Shown one piece after another: positions 1 to 12,574 of a stretch of DNA of 64,000 nucleotides. The stretch is from assembly GCF_047511655.1 (NCBI RefSeq), contig NC_133398.1, positions 50,535,638 to 50,599,637 of the forward strand. The letters run 5' to 3'. Made by a program: the position numbers and the translations under genes. The DNA is from Castor canadensis. Lineage: Eukaryota; Chordata; Mammalia; Rodentia; Castoridae. The notes beneath the pieces were generated by a model. That model worked only from the letters and a program-made list of their open reading frames with translations, was not told where the DNA came from and made no database searches. Positions within the stretch are counted from its first letter, which is position 1, and each line of letters starts with the position of its first letter.

Positions 1-2014
1 GACAGAACTGATACCAATATTGGAAGAGTTCATTTCGTATATTTATACCCCAGAAAATGAAAATGCTCCCATATTCAGGCAGGTCCTGTACTTTTGGGTC
101 AATGAATATCTCTGTGGGATAAAAAGGGTCAGCATTTGTCCCTTGCCTCCTGCCTGTTATGAACTGAAGTTCTCTGAAGAAGCCACCTCTATGTTGAAAA
201 GCCTAATTCTGGTTGACTGACTAGAACTCCATGACTGTGGAGTGATGGAATGTTGCCAATCAACAGTCAAAATTATCCTGTGTTGTCTAAGTCCACAAAA
301 TAGCCATTTACTATCAACTTCTCTTGTGGGGCTAACATCTTTGTGACTATCAGGTAAAACCTTTGGAGTATACTTTTAGTTATAGCACTACACTAGCTTC
401 CACCAGCCATAAAGTTAAGAATGTTATAAGTTCTGAAATATATAGAAAAGATTTCCTTGTGTGGCTATTCCCTGCATAACTGATATTCCCAACAATGTCT
501 TTGACATAGCAATACTGGGGTCTTAAAAAGGTGTAGGAAATATTTGGCTCACAGGGCTTGCTATTTGAGGTGGAAAAATCCACACCAGCATGAGCTATAC
601 ACTGGAAACGTGTAATCTGCAAACAAAGCACAAATGAGGTAAGGGAACAATTAGAATAGCTAACAGAACCTAGAGTTCCTGCACAATATGCTCCAAGAAG
701 TTCTCAAGTAAGCAAGAAGCAACAAGGGAAAGAAGTCAAATCCTGGCGATTCTGCACCCTTCCTCATTGATCTAAAGTCACCTGCTAAGTTCACACACAC
801 TGCTTGCAAATAAAAGGTCCATGTGTACTCTGTTCAGGGCTGTGGTTGCTTGATAGCCACAGCCCTGCCTGGTCACCTGCTTCACATGCTTCTGTGTCAA
901 AGTATTCATTCTCAATCACTTCAGAGCCTTCATGAAAAAGATCACACAAAAAGACCAAAACTCATTTCTTGTCTTTTTAAAGGAAACTTCGATGGAGACT
1001 ATAAAGAGTCATCCTGACCTCTGCTTATGTGATTCCCTATGATGCAAGCACATCCAGCGCCAAGAGCTTAGGGCATTTCCCCAATACTCCAGAGTCATGT
1101 ACCCTGGAAAACACCATGTTACCTGAGCATGATGGTCTTTGTGACACATGTGCTGTGAGCAGGCTGTCTGGGGACTGAGGAAAAGCTCTCTGTAACTCTG
1201 TGTTTATGTAGGTCATTAGTGTTGTATACACAGGCAGGCAGGCAAACACATCAGTAATGACAGTGGTTTTCATTTCAGATTTTGTTAAATTTTTCAACAA
1301 ACAAAATCAAGTATTTTAAAGCTAAAAATACATAGGCAATATAGACGCCTGATTGTGAGTTAATCATCTACTTTGATACAAACTTTAGATACCCATAGAT
1401 AATGATATTAATATGATGGTTTTCTGTGTGAAAGGCTTTGTTGAGGAGTTCTTTCAAAATGCTCACTGCTTTCTCACATAAGGTTCAAAATGTTCTTTCT
1501 CTGAGTCAGTTGCACTGACAACTCTATCATGGGATGGAAAGAAGAGAAGAGTTTTTTTTACTTTTTTATTCATTTATTCACATGCGCATACATTGTTTGG
1601 GTCATTTCTCCCCCCTGCCATCTGCCCTCCAACCCCTCCTTGCTTCCAGGAAGAACCTATTCTGCCCTTATAACTAATTTTGTTGAAGAGAAGACATAAG
1701 CATAATAAGAAAGAAAGCATTTTTGCTAGTTGAGCTAAGGATAGCTATACAGAAAGATTCCTAGCATGGATTCCATGTACAAATGTGTTACAACCCAAGC
1801 TGATTCATCTCCAACTAATCTTTACACTGGTTCCCAATCCCCTTCTCATGTTGACCTCTGTCACTTTAAGGTTTCTCTATTAGTTCCTCTGCAGTGGGGA
1901 CATCAAACACTTTCATGTTTTGTGTTTTCTACCGATCAACATACCTCCTGTATGTGCTTTCCTGTTGTCATGTGACCTAAGTCCAACTACATTGCTGTAT
2001 TTGCCCTAGATCTA

Positions 2015-5000
2015 AAGTCCACATATGAGGAAAAACATAAGATTTTTGGTCTTCTGAGCCTGGCTAAACTCGCTCAGAATGATGTTCTCCAGTTCCATCC
2101 ATTTACTTGCGAATGATAAGATTTCATTCTTCTTCATTGGAGTAAAATTCCATTGTGTATAAATACCACATTTTCTTGATCCATTCATCAGTAGTGGGGC
2201 ATCTTGGATGTTTCCATGACTTGGCTATTGTGAATAGCACTGCAATAAACATGGATGTGCAGGTGCCTTTGGAGTAACTTGTGTCACATTTCTTTGGGTA
2301 TACCTCCAGGAATGGGATTGCTGGATCATATGGCAGATCTATGTTTAGATTTTTGAGAAGCCTCCAAATATTTTCCAGAGTGGTCGGACTAGCTTACATT
2401 CCCACCAGCAATGTACAAGGGCTCCTTTTTCCCCACAATCTCACCAACACCAATTGTTGATGGTATTTTTGATGATGGCTATTCTAACAGGGGTGATGTG
2501 GAATCAGTGTGGTTTTGATTTGCATTTCCTTTATGACTAGAAATGGTGAGCATTTTTTCAAGTGTTTTGGCCATTTGAATTTCTTCTTTTGGGAAAGTTC
2601 TGTTCAGTTCAGTTGCCCATTTCTATATTGGTTCATTGATTTTGAGAGAGTTTAGTTCTTCCCTGTATATTATGGTTATCAGTCCTTTATCTGATGTACA
2701 GCTGGTAAATATTTTCTCCCACTCTGTGGGTGCTCTCTTCAGTTTAGAGACCATTTCTTTTGTTGTGCAAAAGCTTTTTAATTTTCTGAAGTCCCAATTG
2801 TCCATCCTTTCTCTTAGTTGCTGAGCTGCTGGGGTTCTATTGAAGAAGTCCTTGCTTATACCTATTAATTCCAGAGTATTCCCTGCTCTTTCCTGTACTA
2901 ACTTCAGAGTTTTGGGTCTGATATTAAGGTCCATGATCCATTTTGAGTTAATATTAGTATAGGGTGATAAACATGGATCTAGTTTCAGTTTTTTGCAGAT
3001 GGATAACTACTTTTTCCAGCAATGTTTATTGAAGAGGCTATCTTTTCTCCATTATATATTTTTGGCACCTTTGCCAAAAATAAAGTGGGCATAGCTGTGT
3101 GGATTCATATCTTAGTCTTCTATTCTGTTCCACTGGTCTTCATATCTGTTTTTGTGCCAGTACCATGCAGTTTTTATTGCTATGGCTTTGTAATATAGTT
3201 TGAAGTTGGGTATTGTGATACCTTCAGCATTGCTCTTTTTGCTGAGTTGCCTTGGCTACTCAGTGTTTCCAGATGAACTTTAGAGTAGATTTTTCATTCT
3301 CTGTGATGAATGTCATAGGTATTTTGATGGGAATTGCATTAAACATGTAGATTGCTTTTGGTAGTATAGCCATTTTTACTATGTTAATTCTACCAATCCA
3401 TGAGCACAGGAGATCTTTCCACCTTCTGTAGTCTTCCTTGATCTCTTTCTTCAGAGCTTTGTAGTTCTCCTTGTGGAGATCATTCACATCCTTTAAGTTT
3501 ACACCTATGTATTTGATTTTTTTGAAGCTATTTGGAGTTGTTTTCATATATTCTTTCTCAATTTGTTCATTGTTGGTGTATAGAACAGTTAATGATTTTT
3601 GTAAGCTGATTTTGTATCCTGCCACACTACTAAAGCTGTTTGTGGTGTCTAGGAGTTTTGTATAGTTTTTTGGGTCTTTAATGTATAGGATCATACCCTC
3701 TACTAATAGGGATATTTTGAGAGTTTCTTTACCTATTTGTATTCCTTTTATTTCTTCTTCTTGCCTAATTGCTCTGGCTAGGAATTCCAGGACTATTTTG
3801 AATAGGAGTGGGGATAGTGGGCATCCTTGACTCATTCCTGATTTTAGAGGAAATGGTTTCAGTTTTTCACCTTCGAGTATGATGTTGGCTGTAGGTTTGT
3901 CATACATAGCCTTTACAATGTTAAGGAACATTCCTTCTATTCCTAATTTTCTTAGAGCTTTTATCATGAAGTGATGTAGGATCTCAGCAAAGGCTTTTTC
4001 TGCATCTGTTGAGATGATCAAGTGGTTTTTGTCTTTGCTTCTATTATTGTGCTGTTACATTTATTGATTTGTGTATGTTGAACCATCCCTGGATCCCCCT
4101 GGATCCCTGGGATGAAGCCGACTTGGTCGTAATGAATGATCTTTCTCATGTGTTGTTGGATTCGGTTTTCCATTATTTTATTGAGGATTTTTGCATCAGT
4201 GTTCATTAATGAGATTAGCCAAAGATTCTCCTTTTGGAGGTATGTGCATCTGGTTTTGGGATGAGTGTATTACTGGCTTCATAAAATGAGTTTGGCAGTA
4301 TTCCTTCCCTTTCTATGTCATGGAACAGTTTAAGGAGGGTTGGTATTAGTTCCTCTTTAAAGTTCTTATAGAATTCAGAAGAGAATCCTTTAGGTCCTGG
4401 ACTTTTCTTTTTTGGGAGACTATTGCTACTTCAATTTCATTTTGTGTTATAGATCTATTCAGGTGATTGATATCCTCTTTGTTCAATTTTGGACAGTCAT
4501 AAGCATAGAAATATGTCCATTTGTTCTAGATTTTCAAGTTTATTAGAATATAGATTCTCAAAGTAGTCTCTGATGATTTCCTGAATTTCCATGGTGTTTG
4601 TTGTTATCTTCCCTTTTGCGTTTCTGATTTTACTGGTTTGGGTGTTTTCTCTCCTCATTTTAGTCAGGTTTGCCAGGAGTCTGTCAATCTTATTTATTTT
4701 TTCAAAGAACCAGCTTTTTGTTTCATTGATTCTTTGTATGTTTTTGTTGTTTGTTTGTTTCTATTTCATTGATTTGGGCCCTTATTTTTATTATTTCTCT
4801 CCTGCTTGTTTTGGGATTTGCATGTTCTTGTTTTTCTAGGAGTGTGAGATGTATCATTAGGTCATTGACTTGAGATCTTTCTGTCCTTTTAATATAAGCA
4901 CCCATTGCTATAAGCTTTCTTCTTATGACTGCCTTTTCTGTGTCCCATAGGTCATGTTTTCATTTTCAGTAACTTCTAGGAACCTTTTAATTTCCTCTTT

Positions 5001-5784
5001 TATTTCATCAGTGACCCATTCATCATTGAGCAATGTGTTTTCAGCTTCCAATTGTTTGCATGTTTTTTACTGTTGTTTTTGTTGTTGAGTTCTAGTTTTA
5101 ATGCATTGTGATCAGATAGAATGCAGAGGATTATTTCTGTTTTCTTATATTTGCTGAGGTTTGCTTTGTGCCCTAAGTTATGATCAATTTTAGAGAAGGT
5201 TCCATGGGCTGCTGAGAAGAATGTATGTTGTGCAAAAGTTGGATGAAATATTCTGTAGACATCAGCTAGGTCCATTTGATCTATGATGTGATTTAGTTCT
5301 ATAATTTCTTCATTAATTTTTTGTTTGGATGACCTATCTATTGATGATAGGGGGTTTTAAAGTCTCCCACTACCACTGTGTTGGAGTTTATATATGTTTT
5401 TAGGTCCTTCAGAGTATGTTTGATGAAACTGGGTACATTGATGTTGGGTGCATATAGGTTGATAATTGTTAATTCCTTTTGGTGTATTTCTGCTTTTATT
5501 AGTATGCAGTGTCCTTCTTTATCTCATTTGATCGATATAAGTTTGAAGTCTACTTTGTCCAAGATAAGTATTGCTACTTCTACCTGTTTTGGGGGGCCAT
5601 TGGCTGGGTAAGTCTTTCACCCTAAGTCAGTGTTTGTTTCTGTCAATGAGATGGGTCTCCTGTAAACAACAGATTGTTGGTTCTTCCTTTTTAATCCAGT
5701 TTGGCTAATGGTGTCTTTGATGGGGGAGTTAAGTCTGTTAACATTCAGTGTTTATATTGATAGTTATGTGGTGATTCCTGTCAT
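2015..5784 (-). pseudogene. L1 ORF2 (endonuclease-reverse transcriptase), broken
   Basis: On the minus strand the endonuclease C-terminal part is at about 5000-5275 and contains the SDH catalytic triplet with a following ALKLEL stretch. The reverse transcriptase is at 3260-4206; its longest open piece is 253 codons (3260-4021) and includes the [14 protein letters not shown] region. The Cys-side C-terminal part is at 2623-2934. The RT metal-binding motif, normally F/Y-A-D-D, reads LVEG here, so catalysis is lost as well as the frame. A probable start codon at 5784 is followed within seven codons by a stop. Many frameshifts and stops separate the pieces. In life ORF2p would nick target DNA and prime cDNA synthesis; this copy cannot. 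Confidence 0.85.
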
Positions 5785-5849
5785 TTAGATGTGTTTATTG
5801 TTTAAGTGTTTGATTGTTTGCCACGGAATCAATGTTACTCTCTGATTCC

Positions 5850-6955
5850 TTGTTTTTTCTTCTCTTATAATTTGGTACTGCTTGCCCTCTTACGGTTTTG
5901 TTTGCTTTCATTTTCTGTGTGCAGAATTCCTTGGAGAATCTTTTATAGTGGTGGCTTGGAGGTCATATATTTAGTTTCTGCTTATTGTGGAAGACTTTTA
6001 TTGCTCCATCTATTTTGAATGATAGTTTTGCTGGGCAGAATGTCCTAGGGCTGAAGTTCTTCTCATTCAGTTCCCAGAATATCTCATTCTATGCCTTTCT
6101 TTCTTTCAATGTTTCTGTTGAGAAATCTGCTGTGATTTTGATGGGTTTACCTTTGTGTTATTTGTTTTTTCTCTCTTTCGGCCTTCAATATTCCTTCTCT
6201 ATTCTCTGTGATTGTTGTTTTAATGATATTATTTCATGGGGTATTTCTATTTTGGTCAAGTCTGCTCAGTGTTGTGGGGGATTCCTGTACCTGAATGGGC
6301 ATAGTTTTCTCTATATTTGGGACATTTTCTGTTATTATTTTGTTGAATATATTATGAATTCCTTTGCTTGCACCTCTTCTCCTTCTTCAATGCCCATGAT
6401 TCTCAGGTTTGGTCTTTTGATGGAGTCAGTGAGTTCTTGCATATTCCTTTTGAAGGTCTTGAGTTGTTTGACTAATAGCTCTTCAGTTTTTCCTTTAATT
6501 TCGATTTTATCTTCAAGTTCTGAGAGTCTGTCTTCTGCTTATTCTAGTCTGCTGGAGTGGCCTTCCATTGTGTTTTATATTTGTTTCATTCTTTTTTTCT
6601 GAGGTTGTCTATATCATGGGTCACTTCCCCTTTAATATTGGCAACTTTCATCCTTAATTCATTTATTTCTCTATTTGTGGTGTTCTCTGTTTCACTTTGG
6701 TATTTTTTTAAGGCTCCTAAAAAAATGATTGGTTTTTGTGTCTTCTCATATTCTTTATTTTTGTTGTCTTGGAATTTCTTGAGTACCTCCTGTATGTTTT
6801 GGTCGATCATGTCTAGTAAAATCTCCTTGAAATTCTCAGTGATTATTTGCAGGATTTCTTCTTTCAGGGTGTTCTCATGGGCTTCATTGAGTTCCTTGGC
6901 ATAGTTTATCTTTGTTTTGTTGGAGTCTAGAACTGGGTACCCATTTTCTTCATTT
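5850..6955 (-). pseudogene. L1 ORF1 (RNA-binding coiled-coil protein), broken
   Basis: The minus strand at 6586-6810 gives an open piece of 74 codons rich in Lys, Glu and Asn with a heptad-like pattern (NREINELRMKVANIKGE), typical of the N-terminal coiled coil of L1 ORF1p. The rest of ORF1 follows toward 5850 in several frames. Its position upstream of ORF2 on the same strand fits L1 order. ORF1p coats L1 RNA as a trimer; this copy is disrupted. The plus-strand open frames across the same stretch (such as 5985-6602, 205 codons) are antisense shadows rich in Phe, Leu and Ser. Confidence 0.75.
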
Positions 6956-7369
6956 TCCTCTAAATCCTGTATAAATTTTTTTGGGGGGGGAGAATGAATT
7001 CCATCCCCTTTTCATGTTCCCATCACTCCAGTTGGTGCTGTTTCTGTCCCTAGTCTGTGTGTAATTTAGTATTAGCTAACTTAAAATTGTAAAACTTTTT
7101 ATCTGCCTCTCCCAAGCAGATTTGGAGCTGGCATCTGGCGGCTTGAGAGCCCTCCTGTTTTCTCAGTGTAGCATGGTGTGGAGAAGCTTTGTACAGGCTG
7201 GGGGTTCAGTGTGTCAGAGTTTTGATTCTTCTTGGTGGTTTTTTTCTGCCAAGTGTAGCTCCAACATCTCAGCAAAATTTTTGGTTTACAGAGCTCACAC
7301 TGTCTGTGTCTGCCCTATAGTCACCATTTTGGATCAGCACTTTTTTATTGTTTAAAAAATTTACTTGTG

Positions 7370-7447
7370 GGCTGTGGAGTGGCTTAATTGGTAGAACGCC
7401 TGCCTAGCAAGCATGAGGCCCTGAGTCCAAATTCCAGCACCATGGAA
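7370..7447 (+). mobile_element. tRNA-derived SINE (ID-like) near the L1 5' end
   Basis: The stretch has the A-box and B-box layout of a tRNA-derived SINE: 'ggctgtggagtggcttaatt' then 'gcatgaggccctgagtccaa'. Similar heads recur at 42752, 42845, 58540, 59806 and 63115. The flank to 7543 has no recognisable gene and may be L1 5' leader. Confidence 0.75.
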
Positions 7448-7556
7448 TGTAAGCAGAAAGACACAAGGAATACCTGATGGGAGGAAAATTGTGGTTTATC
7501 AAAGCCAGTCTATTGGGTGGGAGACAGTTGGAGCCTTGACCTCAAGAGAAGAGTTT

Positions 7557-8765
7557 CTTCCCTGGGGTTTATGAGAATCTGATTTGTTGTCCTTGCAAAT
7601 GAGAACAGCTGACTGGGTGGAAGAAGTCTCTTACAGAATTACTAAAGCAGAAGAGGATATCATAGCCTACATAGCTGGAAAATGGGTAGAAAGGATTCCA
7701 AACAGCTGTATTTAGTGATTTATAAAAGTGGTTTTAACATGTTTTTAGAATCACTTCTTAAATTTTAAACTATTTTTAGTTCACAGAAAAAGTCACTCCC
7801 TTAGAACATAAGCGCATAAGTCAATCAGTTCAATTAACTTACATCACATCCCTACTGCACCTAAGATGGTTACCAAATACATAAAGTTGAAAAGTGGCTA
7901 AGAGTATGGTAGGAAGTCTTGGACCACAATGTAAAGTTCAAGTTGTGTCCTTATGACCTGAGGAAAGGAGGAGCGAGAGAAAGGGAAGATCATCACAGAT
8001 CCTTGAACATCGTGAAAGCAAAAGTGGGCCGTGAATTTCCATCTTACCCAGGCCCTTCTTTCTCATACTGATAAATATTAGAAAAAACAAGCTTGAAGAA
8101 AATATCCATTCCACTAAATGATCTCTTGATGAAATTATCCACCAAATCTTCAATTATAACTTTTCTTGAAGGATCATGAAGAATTTAAAAGTATCATTAA
8201 ATCTATTGTGCTCTAAAATCATATATTACCATGCATTTTGTTACTTTTTCTACAACTGTTACAATGATGTATTCATTCATAAACATTGAGACTGATCTCC
8301 TGAAATGTTAGGGACTGAGTAAAATGCCTAGAACACAACATTCGTAAAATGATTCCTCTGCTTAGACGTATCTTATAGATTCCTGTATAGGTATTCCAAG
8401 GAGAAAATAGGTCAGGTCTTTAAAGTCAATATCTGTGGTAGTTTGAAGTGAGAATATAGGCATGCAGAGAGAATAATGAGAACATTTGCAGACAAAAACA
8501 TTGACCAAGGACTTAAGTCTACTAGCTTTTCAACTTCAGGTAGCTCACTAATTATTACCTGACAAATGTTGCAAATAAAACTTAAATGCATCCAATTTTC
8601 CCATAGAAATGGATACATATAAATGAAGCAAATGATCACACCCACTTGTGTGTATGTAAGAAGACCCAGAGAAGAATAAGATGAGTGGATAGTTTACAGA
8701 TCAGTCAAGACCAATCTAAAAATGGGAAGTCAAAGGCAGCTCTTCCTCCATAGTAGCCTATTTTG
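7557..8765. repeat. Paralogous block E1 (matches 62110-62900)
   Basis: About 7770-8650 matches 62110-62900 in order, for example 'ttcaagttgtgtccttatgacctga' region against 'ttcaagttgtgcccttactacctga' region, then the 'ggatcatgaagaattt' and 'aaatgatc' stretches. It is non-coding; I see no gene. Its presence beside both D1 and unit C supports a larger tandemly duplicated unit. 7557-7770 belongs to D1. Confidence 0.7.
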
Positions 8766-9071
8766 CCAAAATACTCATTTTATTTTTAAAAATAATGGAT
8801 TTGAGGATGACATTTTAACACATGTATGCAATAAACTTCAATCAAATTCAACCCCCCATGACACTGTTGTTTGCATCTTATCTGTCACTGATTCCCCCAG
8901 TGTGTCTTCCTTTTACATTCATATCTTTTCTGGTTTGTTTTAAATCTACATTTTCCATACTAGAAAAAATTGCACTATTTCTGACACAAGTTTATTTCAC
9001 TTCACATAATGATTATCAATTCTATACATTTACCTGCAAATTTCATTCTTGTTAAAACAGAATAAAACTCC

Positions 9072-9104
<33 letters not shown>

Positions 9105-9640
9105 CAAAAATTTCCTTATCCATTAATCCATCCATTGGGACACAGGCTAATTCCATAATATCTCTGCTATGCATAATACCACAATAAATATGAGTGTGCA
9201 GGGATCCCTACAGTATGCTGACTTTTATTCTTTTGGGTAAATACCCATGAGTGGTAGAACAGGATCATATGATAGTTCTAAGTTTAGGTTTGGAAGAATT
9301 TCCAAACTTGTTTCCTTTATGACTGAACTATTTAAAATTCTCACCAACAGTATGTAAGTGTTCCTTTTCCCCTGCATCCTCCCTAGCATTTTTTGTTGTT
9401 TCTTTCCTCAGTGACACTCAGTGTGACTAAAATGGAATCTACAAGTAGACTGAATTTGTGTTTCATTCCTGGCTATGGATGTGGAACATTTTTTATGTAT
9501 AATTGTTCATTTGTACTTCATTTGTGAACTGTCTATTCAATTCATTTGCCCATTTATTGGCTCTTTAGTGTTAACATTTTTTACCTCATTATATATTCTG
9601 AGTTTACATCTCTTATAAGATGAATAATAGCAAAGATTTT
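8766..9640 (-). mobile_element. Old L1 3' fragment, antisense, with (TG)n tract
   Basis: The text 'atccattgg...acaggctaattcc' and 'gagtgtgcagggatccctacagtatgctga' is typical of an old mammalian L1 3' end read in antisense. A related fragment lies at 22750-23370. A (TG)15 microsatellite at 9073-9102 interrupts it. It contains no usable frame. Confidence 0.7.
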
Positions 9641-10674
9641 CTTCCATCCTGGAGGCTGCCTTTTCACTTTGATAATTATTTTCATTGCTGTGCAGAAGAT
9701 AATTAATTTAATGCAATCTCATTTCACAATTCGACCCTTTACTTCCTGAGCTATTGAAGCACTATGCAAATTAATCTCTTCAATTGAAAATGTTTTTTTT
9801 CTTAAACCAGACTTCTTTAGTTCTGTTCTGGCATTTAAAAAGTTTAGCCCAGTTTCTCAAGTCAGTCTGTTTAATCAACCCATCAGCCAAGTCTACAAAT
9901 AAAAGGCATCAAGAAGTTGGCCAAGTAGGTGGTCCAGAGTCTTTTGTTATCTCACTACCCCTCCTCTTATGTGCTGTTCTGTCCTCATGTCTCCAGAACT
10001 CTTTCCACTTCCGTGCCTGCTGTATTCCTTCAGGGAGCCCTTCCAGACATAAGCTCTGAGCCTTAGCGCATTAGTTTATTTCTTCTTTAGTTCATTTCTC
10101 TAGGCAGATCATGAACCTGTTGCTGAAGTTTTCAGTAACAAGAATGTAAGTCTTATGGATATATAAATAAATAAATAAATGGATAGAAATATGTACCTTT
10201 CAATGAATTGTATGTACATATACCTCTGGGTTCACAACATGTGTTAAAAGTACATTCATCCTTATCAAGGAGCATTCTAAAATACAAAAATGAAAATATA
10301 CCATGTAACAAAAATGGGGCCAATTAAGGGATTATGTAATATTTGTAATATAAGTCTATGCCCTATTTCAGTGAAGGAGGGGAAACGGAGCTGGAGAGGA
10401 AGACTCTGCCATTACTTAGGCAAGATTCTACTGGAAAAAAGTAATTAGTCTAGAATCAACTCTGGTTCAGAGTAGAGTTGAGGACTCAGGGTGTAATTTT
10501 CTAGGTGGCAAGGGAGACTCCACATTCATTTTTTTTCTAAATGGGCATTATAAGAGAACCCCATGCAGGCTACTTTACTCTCTGCTTTTCTCTATGTGTG
10601 ACTAAATGGGGCAGAGCACATGGTAGATGCTATGACATATGAAAAACAAGAGTATTGCTAATGGCCTACATTTA
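9640..10674. other. Block D1 non-coding stretch
   Basis: This aligns with 30010-30990 of block D2 (for instance 'tctacaaataaaaggcatcaagaag' region in both, split here to stay short). A short aaat run lies at 10163-10181. I see no gene or RNA in it. Confidence 0.6.
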
Positions 10675-10966
10675 GGATAGTTTTTTTGTTAACTGTGGTT
10701 TTATTTATTTTTTATATTTTTATTATCATAATATTGTACTGGGGATACATTGTAACACTTACAAAAATCCTTACAATATTTCCTGGTTGAATTCACTCCC
10801 TCCATCATTCTCCTTTATCACCCCTCCCATTCTTGGAATAGTCTCAACGTCTCAGTTTTCCATTTTTATACATAAGTATAATATTTTCACTACCTTCACC
10901 CTCTTGCACCCTTTCCTTATAACCTCTCACCTCCCACTGGTTCCAATCCCCAGATAGATTTTTTAA
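10675..10966 (-). mobile_element. Truncated L1 3' end inserted in D1, antisense
   Basis: An L1 3'-end stretch ('ttcactccctccatcattct' and following) sits between near-copies of gatag(t/a)tttttt at about 10676 and 10953. The D2 paralogue (about 30985) goes straight through 'aggatagattttttaatac' without it, so the insertion is younger than the duplication. Length is about 280 bp, 5'-truncated. Confidence 0.75.
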
Positions 10967-11299
10967 TGTCAGGAACAGTACCTAGTCTACAGCTGTATTA
11001 CTATAAACACACCTGATCTGGGACACTAAGCAGGGATGGAGCTGGTTGGTACTTGACAAGAAAACAATGTCTCTCTGACAAGCAACACATTACACAATTT
11101 CATTCCTTTATTAGCATTTTCCTTACTATTTAACTCTACTAAGTTGGGTGAAATGTCCAAAAAAAATCATCATTTCCTTTGCTTCTTGTCAGACACAGAA
11201 AGATAATATTGATATCTGAGTTCATTTTCCCCACAGAGGAAACCTTAATGCAATGAAAAATCATCCATTATCCAGAAAGAACAACATGCTCTCCAAAAG

Positions 11300-11443
11300 T
11301 TGACTTCTAGAGCCATTTGAGTTGGTGCACAACTAAAACCCCTGTACTGAGTGACCTTGGCAGTACAATAGCAAGTTTAAGGACAGCATCAGTGACACTG
11401 TTAAACTCAGACAAGTTTGGGCTACCCAAGACCTTAAAGACAA

Positions 11444-11513
<70 letters not shown>
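11300..11513 (+). repeat. Degraded B1-like SINE followed by (CA)n(GA)n
   Basis: 11300-11446 aligns with the better preserved B1-like SINE at 31350-31482 in D2. It ends in a (CA) run (about 11447-11481) and a (GA) run (about 11482-11513). In D2 only the (CA) part is present (31483-31506). The shared SINE predates the duplication. Confidence 0.65.
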
Positions 11514-11516
<3 letters not shown>

Positions 11517-11759
11517 CCTTCATTATAAACTGTTCCAAGTTGGCTTGTGACTTTCTTGATTCTCTATTGAAGTCTGGACTCAGAAAAGCTCTAAAAATTC
11601 CGTGGACTAGGCATGATAGTACATAAAACCAAAAGGAGAGATATCTGTCCTATAAATTATTGACTGATGTTAAGTACAAATGTGCTTTGCCACTTGGATA
11701 CTGACTTTGAAATCAACAAGCATTATAATGCCTAAGTCTTCTCATGTGTTCATTTGAGG

Positions 11760-12574
11760 AGAGAGCATTCAGAGAAAAATCTTGTTGATGTTAGGGTGAC
11801 TATCAACAGCTGCTCTGTGTATTGGATCAATCACTAAAGTGGGAAAATAGATGGAATTAAAAGCCTACAATGAGAGCTGTATATGTAGAATTAAGAAGCA
11901 AATGACACTGGAAATTATGAAAGATGACCCCCAGGAGAGATCTCCTTTTCTCTCCCAAGGGCCAGTCACTTTACTGCTTTCATTTTCATCATATTCAGAC
12001 TCACATTTCTTTTCCATTTGTTTCAGTCTTCTGAAGTGCAATGGAAGCTTTCCAGGAATGTTGGCAGAAAAAAGAAACAAAAAAAAATCCCTCAAAATTA
12101 TTGAAAGAATGCTTTAGGACTTTTTCTTTATATTTTTACTTTGATATTTTGGTTCTAGCATTAAGATGAAAAAGTAAGTAATTCCCAAGCAGCAATACAT
12201 GCTTTGCCTAGAGAAATGTTAAATCAAAACAATGTATAAAATTTTTTAAAAACCCAAAATCATAAAAAAGTGTGCAGATTAAGTGTATTTAGCATCTTAT
12301 TTGGATCTCAAGCACCACATCATGACTGTGAGAGGAAGAAACTGATCCAAGGAGCTTAACTGAACTGCCTCACTCTGGTCAGAGGAAGAGCCAGGACTGG
12401 GGGCATGGCTCCAGTGACAGAGGCCTGAGTTCCAATCCCAGAACAGCAAAGAAAACAAAAACTTTAAAAAAGTTAGTGTATCTAAAGTAAAGAGGGACAA
12501 GAAAGAGATTCAGAAAAGCATGTTGGTTATTCAGTCTATATTCTTCCTGGTTTTGCAAATATTTTTCTTGGCAG
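11760..12574. repeat. IFN unit A, left part (paralogous to units B and C)
   Basis: The sequence around 11850-12120 ('gaattaag', 'ctccttttctctccc', 'tcagactcacatttctttt', 'gcaatggaagctttccagga') matches 46290-46520 and, more loosely, 58010-58200. The SINE-derived piece at 12395-12440 ('actgggggcatggctccagt') recurs at 46845 and 58960 and so predates the duplications. The unit is interrupted at 12575 by ERV-alpha and resumes at 18564. No gene. Confidence 0.75.

Larger units (their letters stand above)
1542..7556 (-). mobile_element. Near full-length L1 retrotransposon, antisense, with 13-bp TSD
   Basis: The direct repeat aagagaagagttt at 1542-1554 and 7544-7556 flanks the element. Just inside the left copy is a T-run (poly(A) tail of a minus-strand element) and the antisense L1 3' region; toward the right end come ORF1-like sequence and a 5' leader. 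Length is about 6 kb, usual for a full-length L1. The paralogous site at about 29670-29690 in block D2 has no insertion, so this L1 arrived after the D1/D2 duplication. A SINE lies near the 5' end (7370-7447). Both reading frames are broken. Confidence 0.9.
1..11610 (+). repeat. Duplicated block D1 (paralogue of 28549-31615)
   Basis: The first bases of the window read like 28549 onward: the same order of sentences such as 'tggaagag...ttcaggcaggtc' and 'gggtcagcatttgtcccttgcctcctgc' recurs near 28560-28700. The match resumes beyond the L1 insert (7557 with 29684) and runs on to about 11610 with 31615. Identity by eye is roughly 75-85%. D2 lacks about 1.9 kb that D1 has (about 7700-9620), and D1 carries an L1 that D2 lacks. 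No gene is visible in either copy. This is an old segmental duplication within the IFN cluster. Confidence 0.8.

Noticed and set aside
5985-6602. 205-codon plus-strand open frame
   Set aside because: It is antisense to the L1 at 1542-7556 (ORF1 region), rich in Phe, Leu and Ser as expected for an antisense shadow; no independent evidence.
7370-7447. Possible tRNA gene (A and B box-like sequence)
   Set aside because: It is one of several SINE heads; the cloverleaf is not kept and A-rich tails follow such copies.
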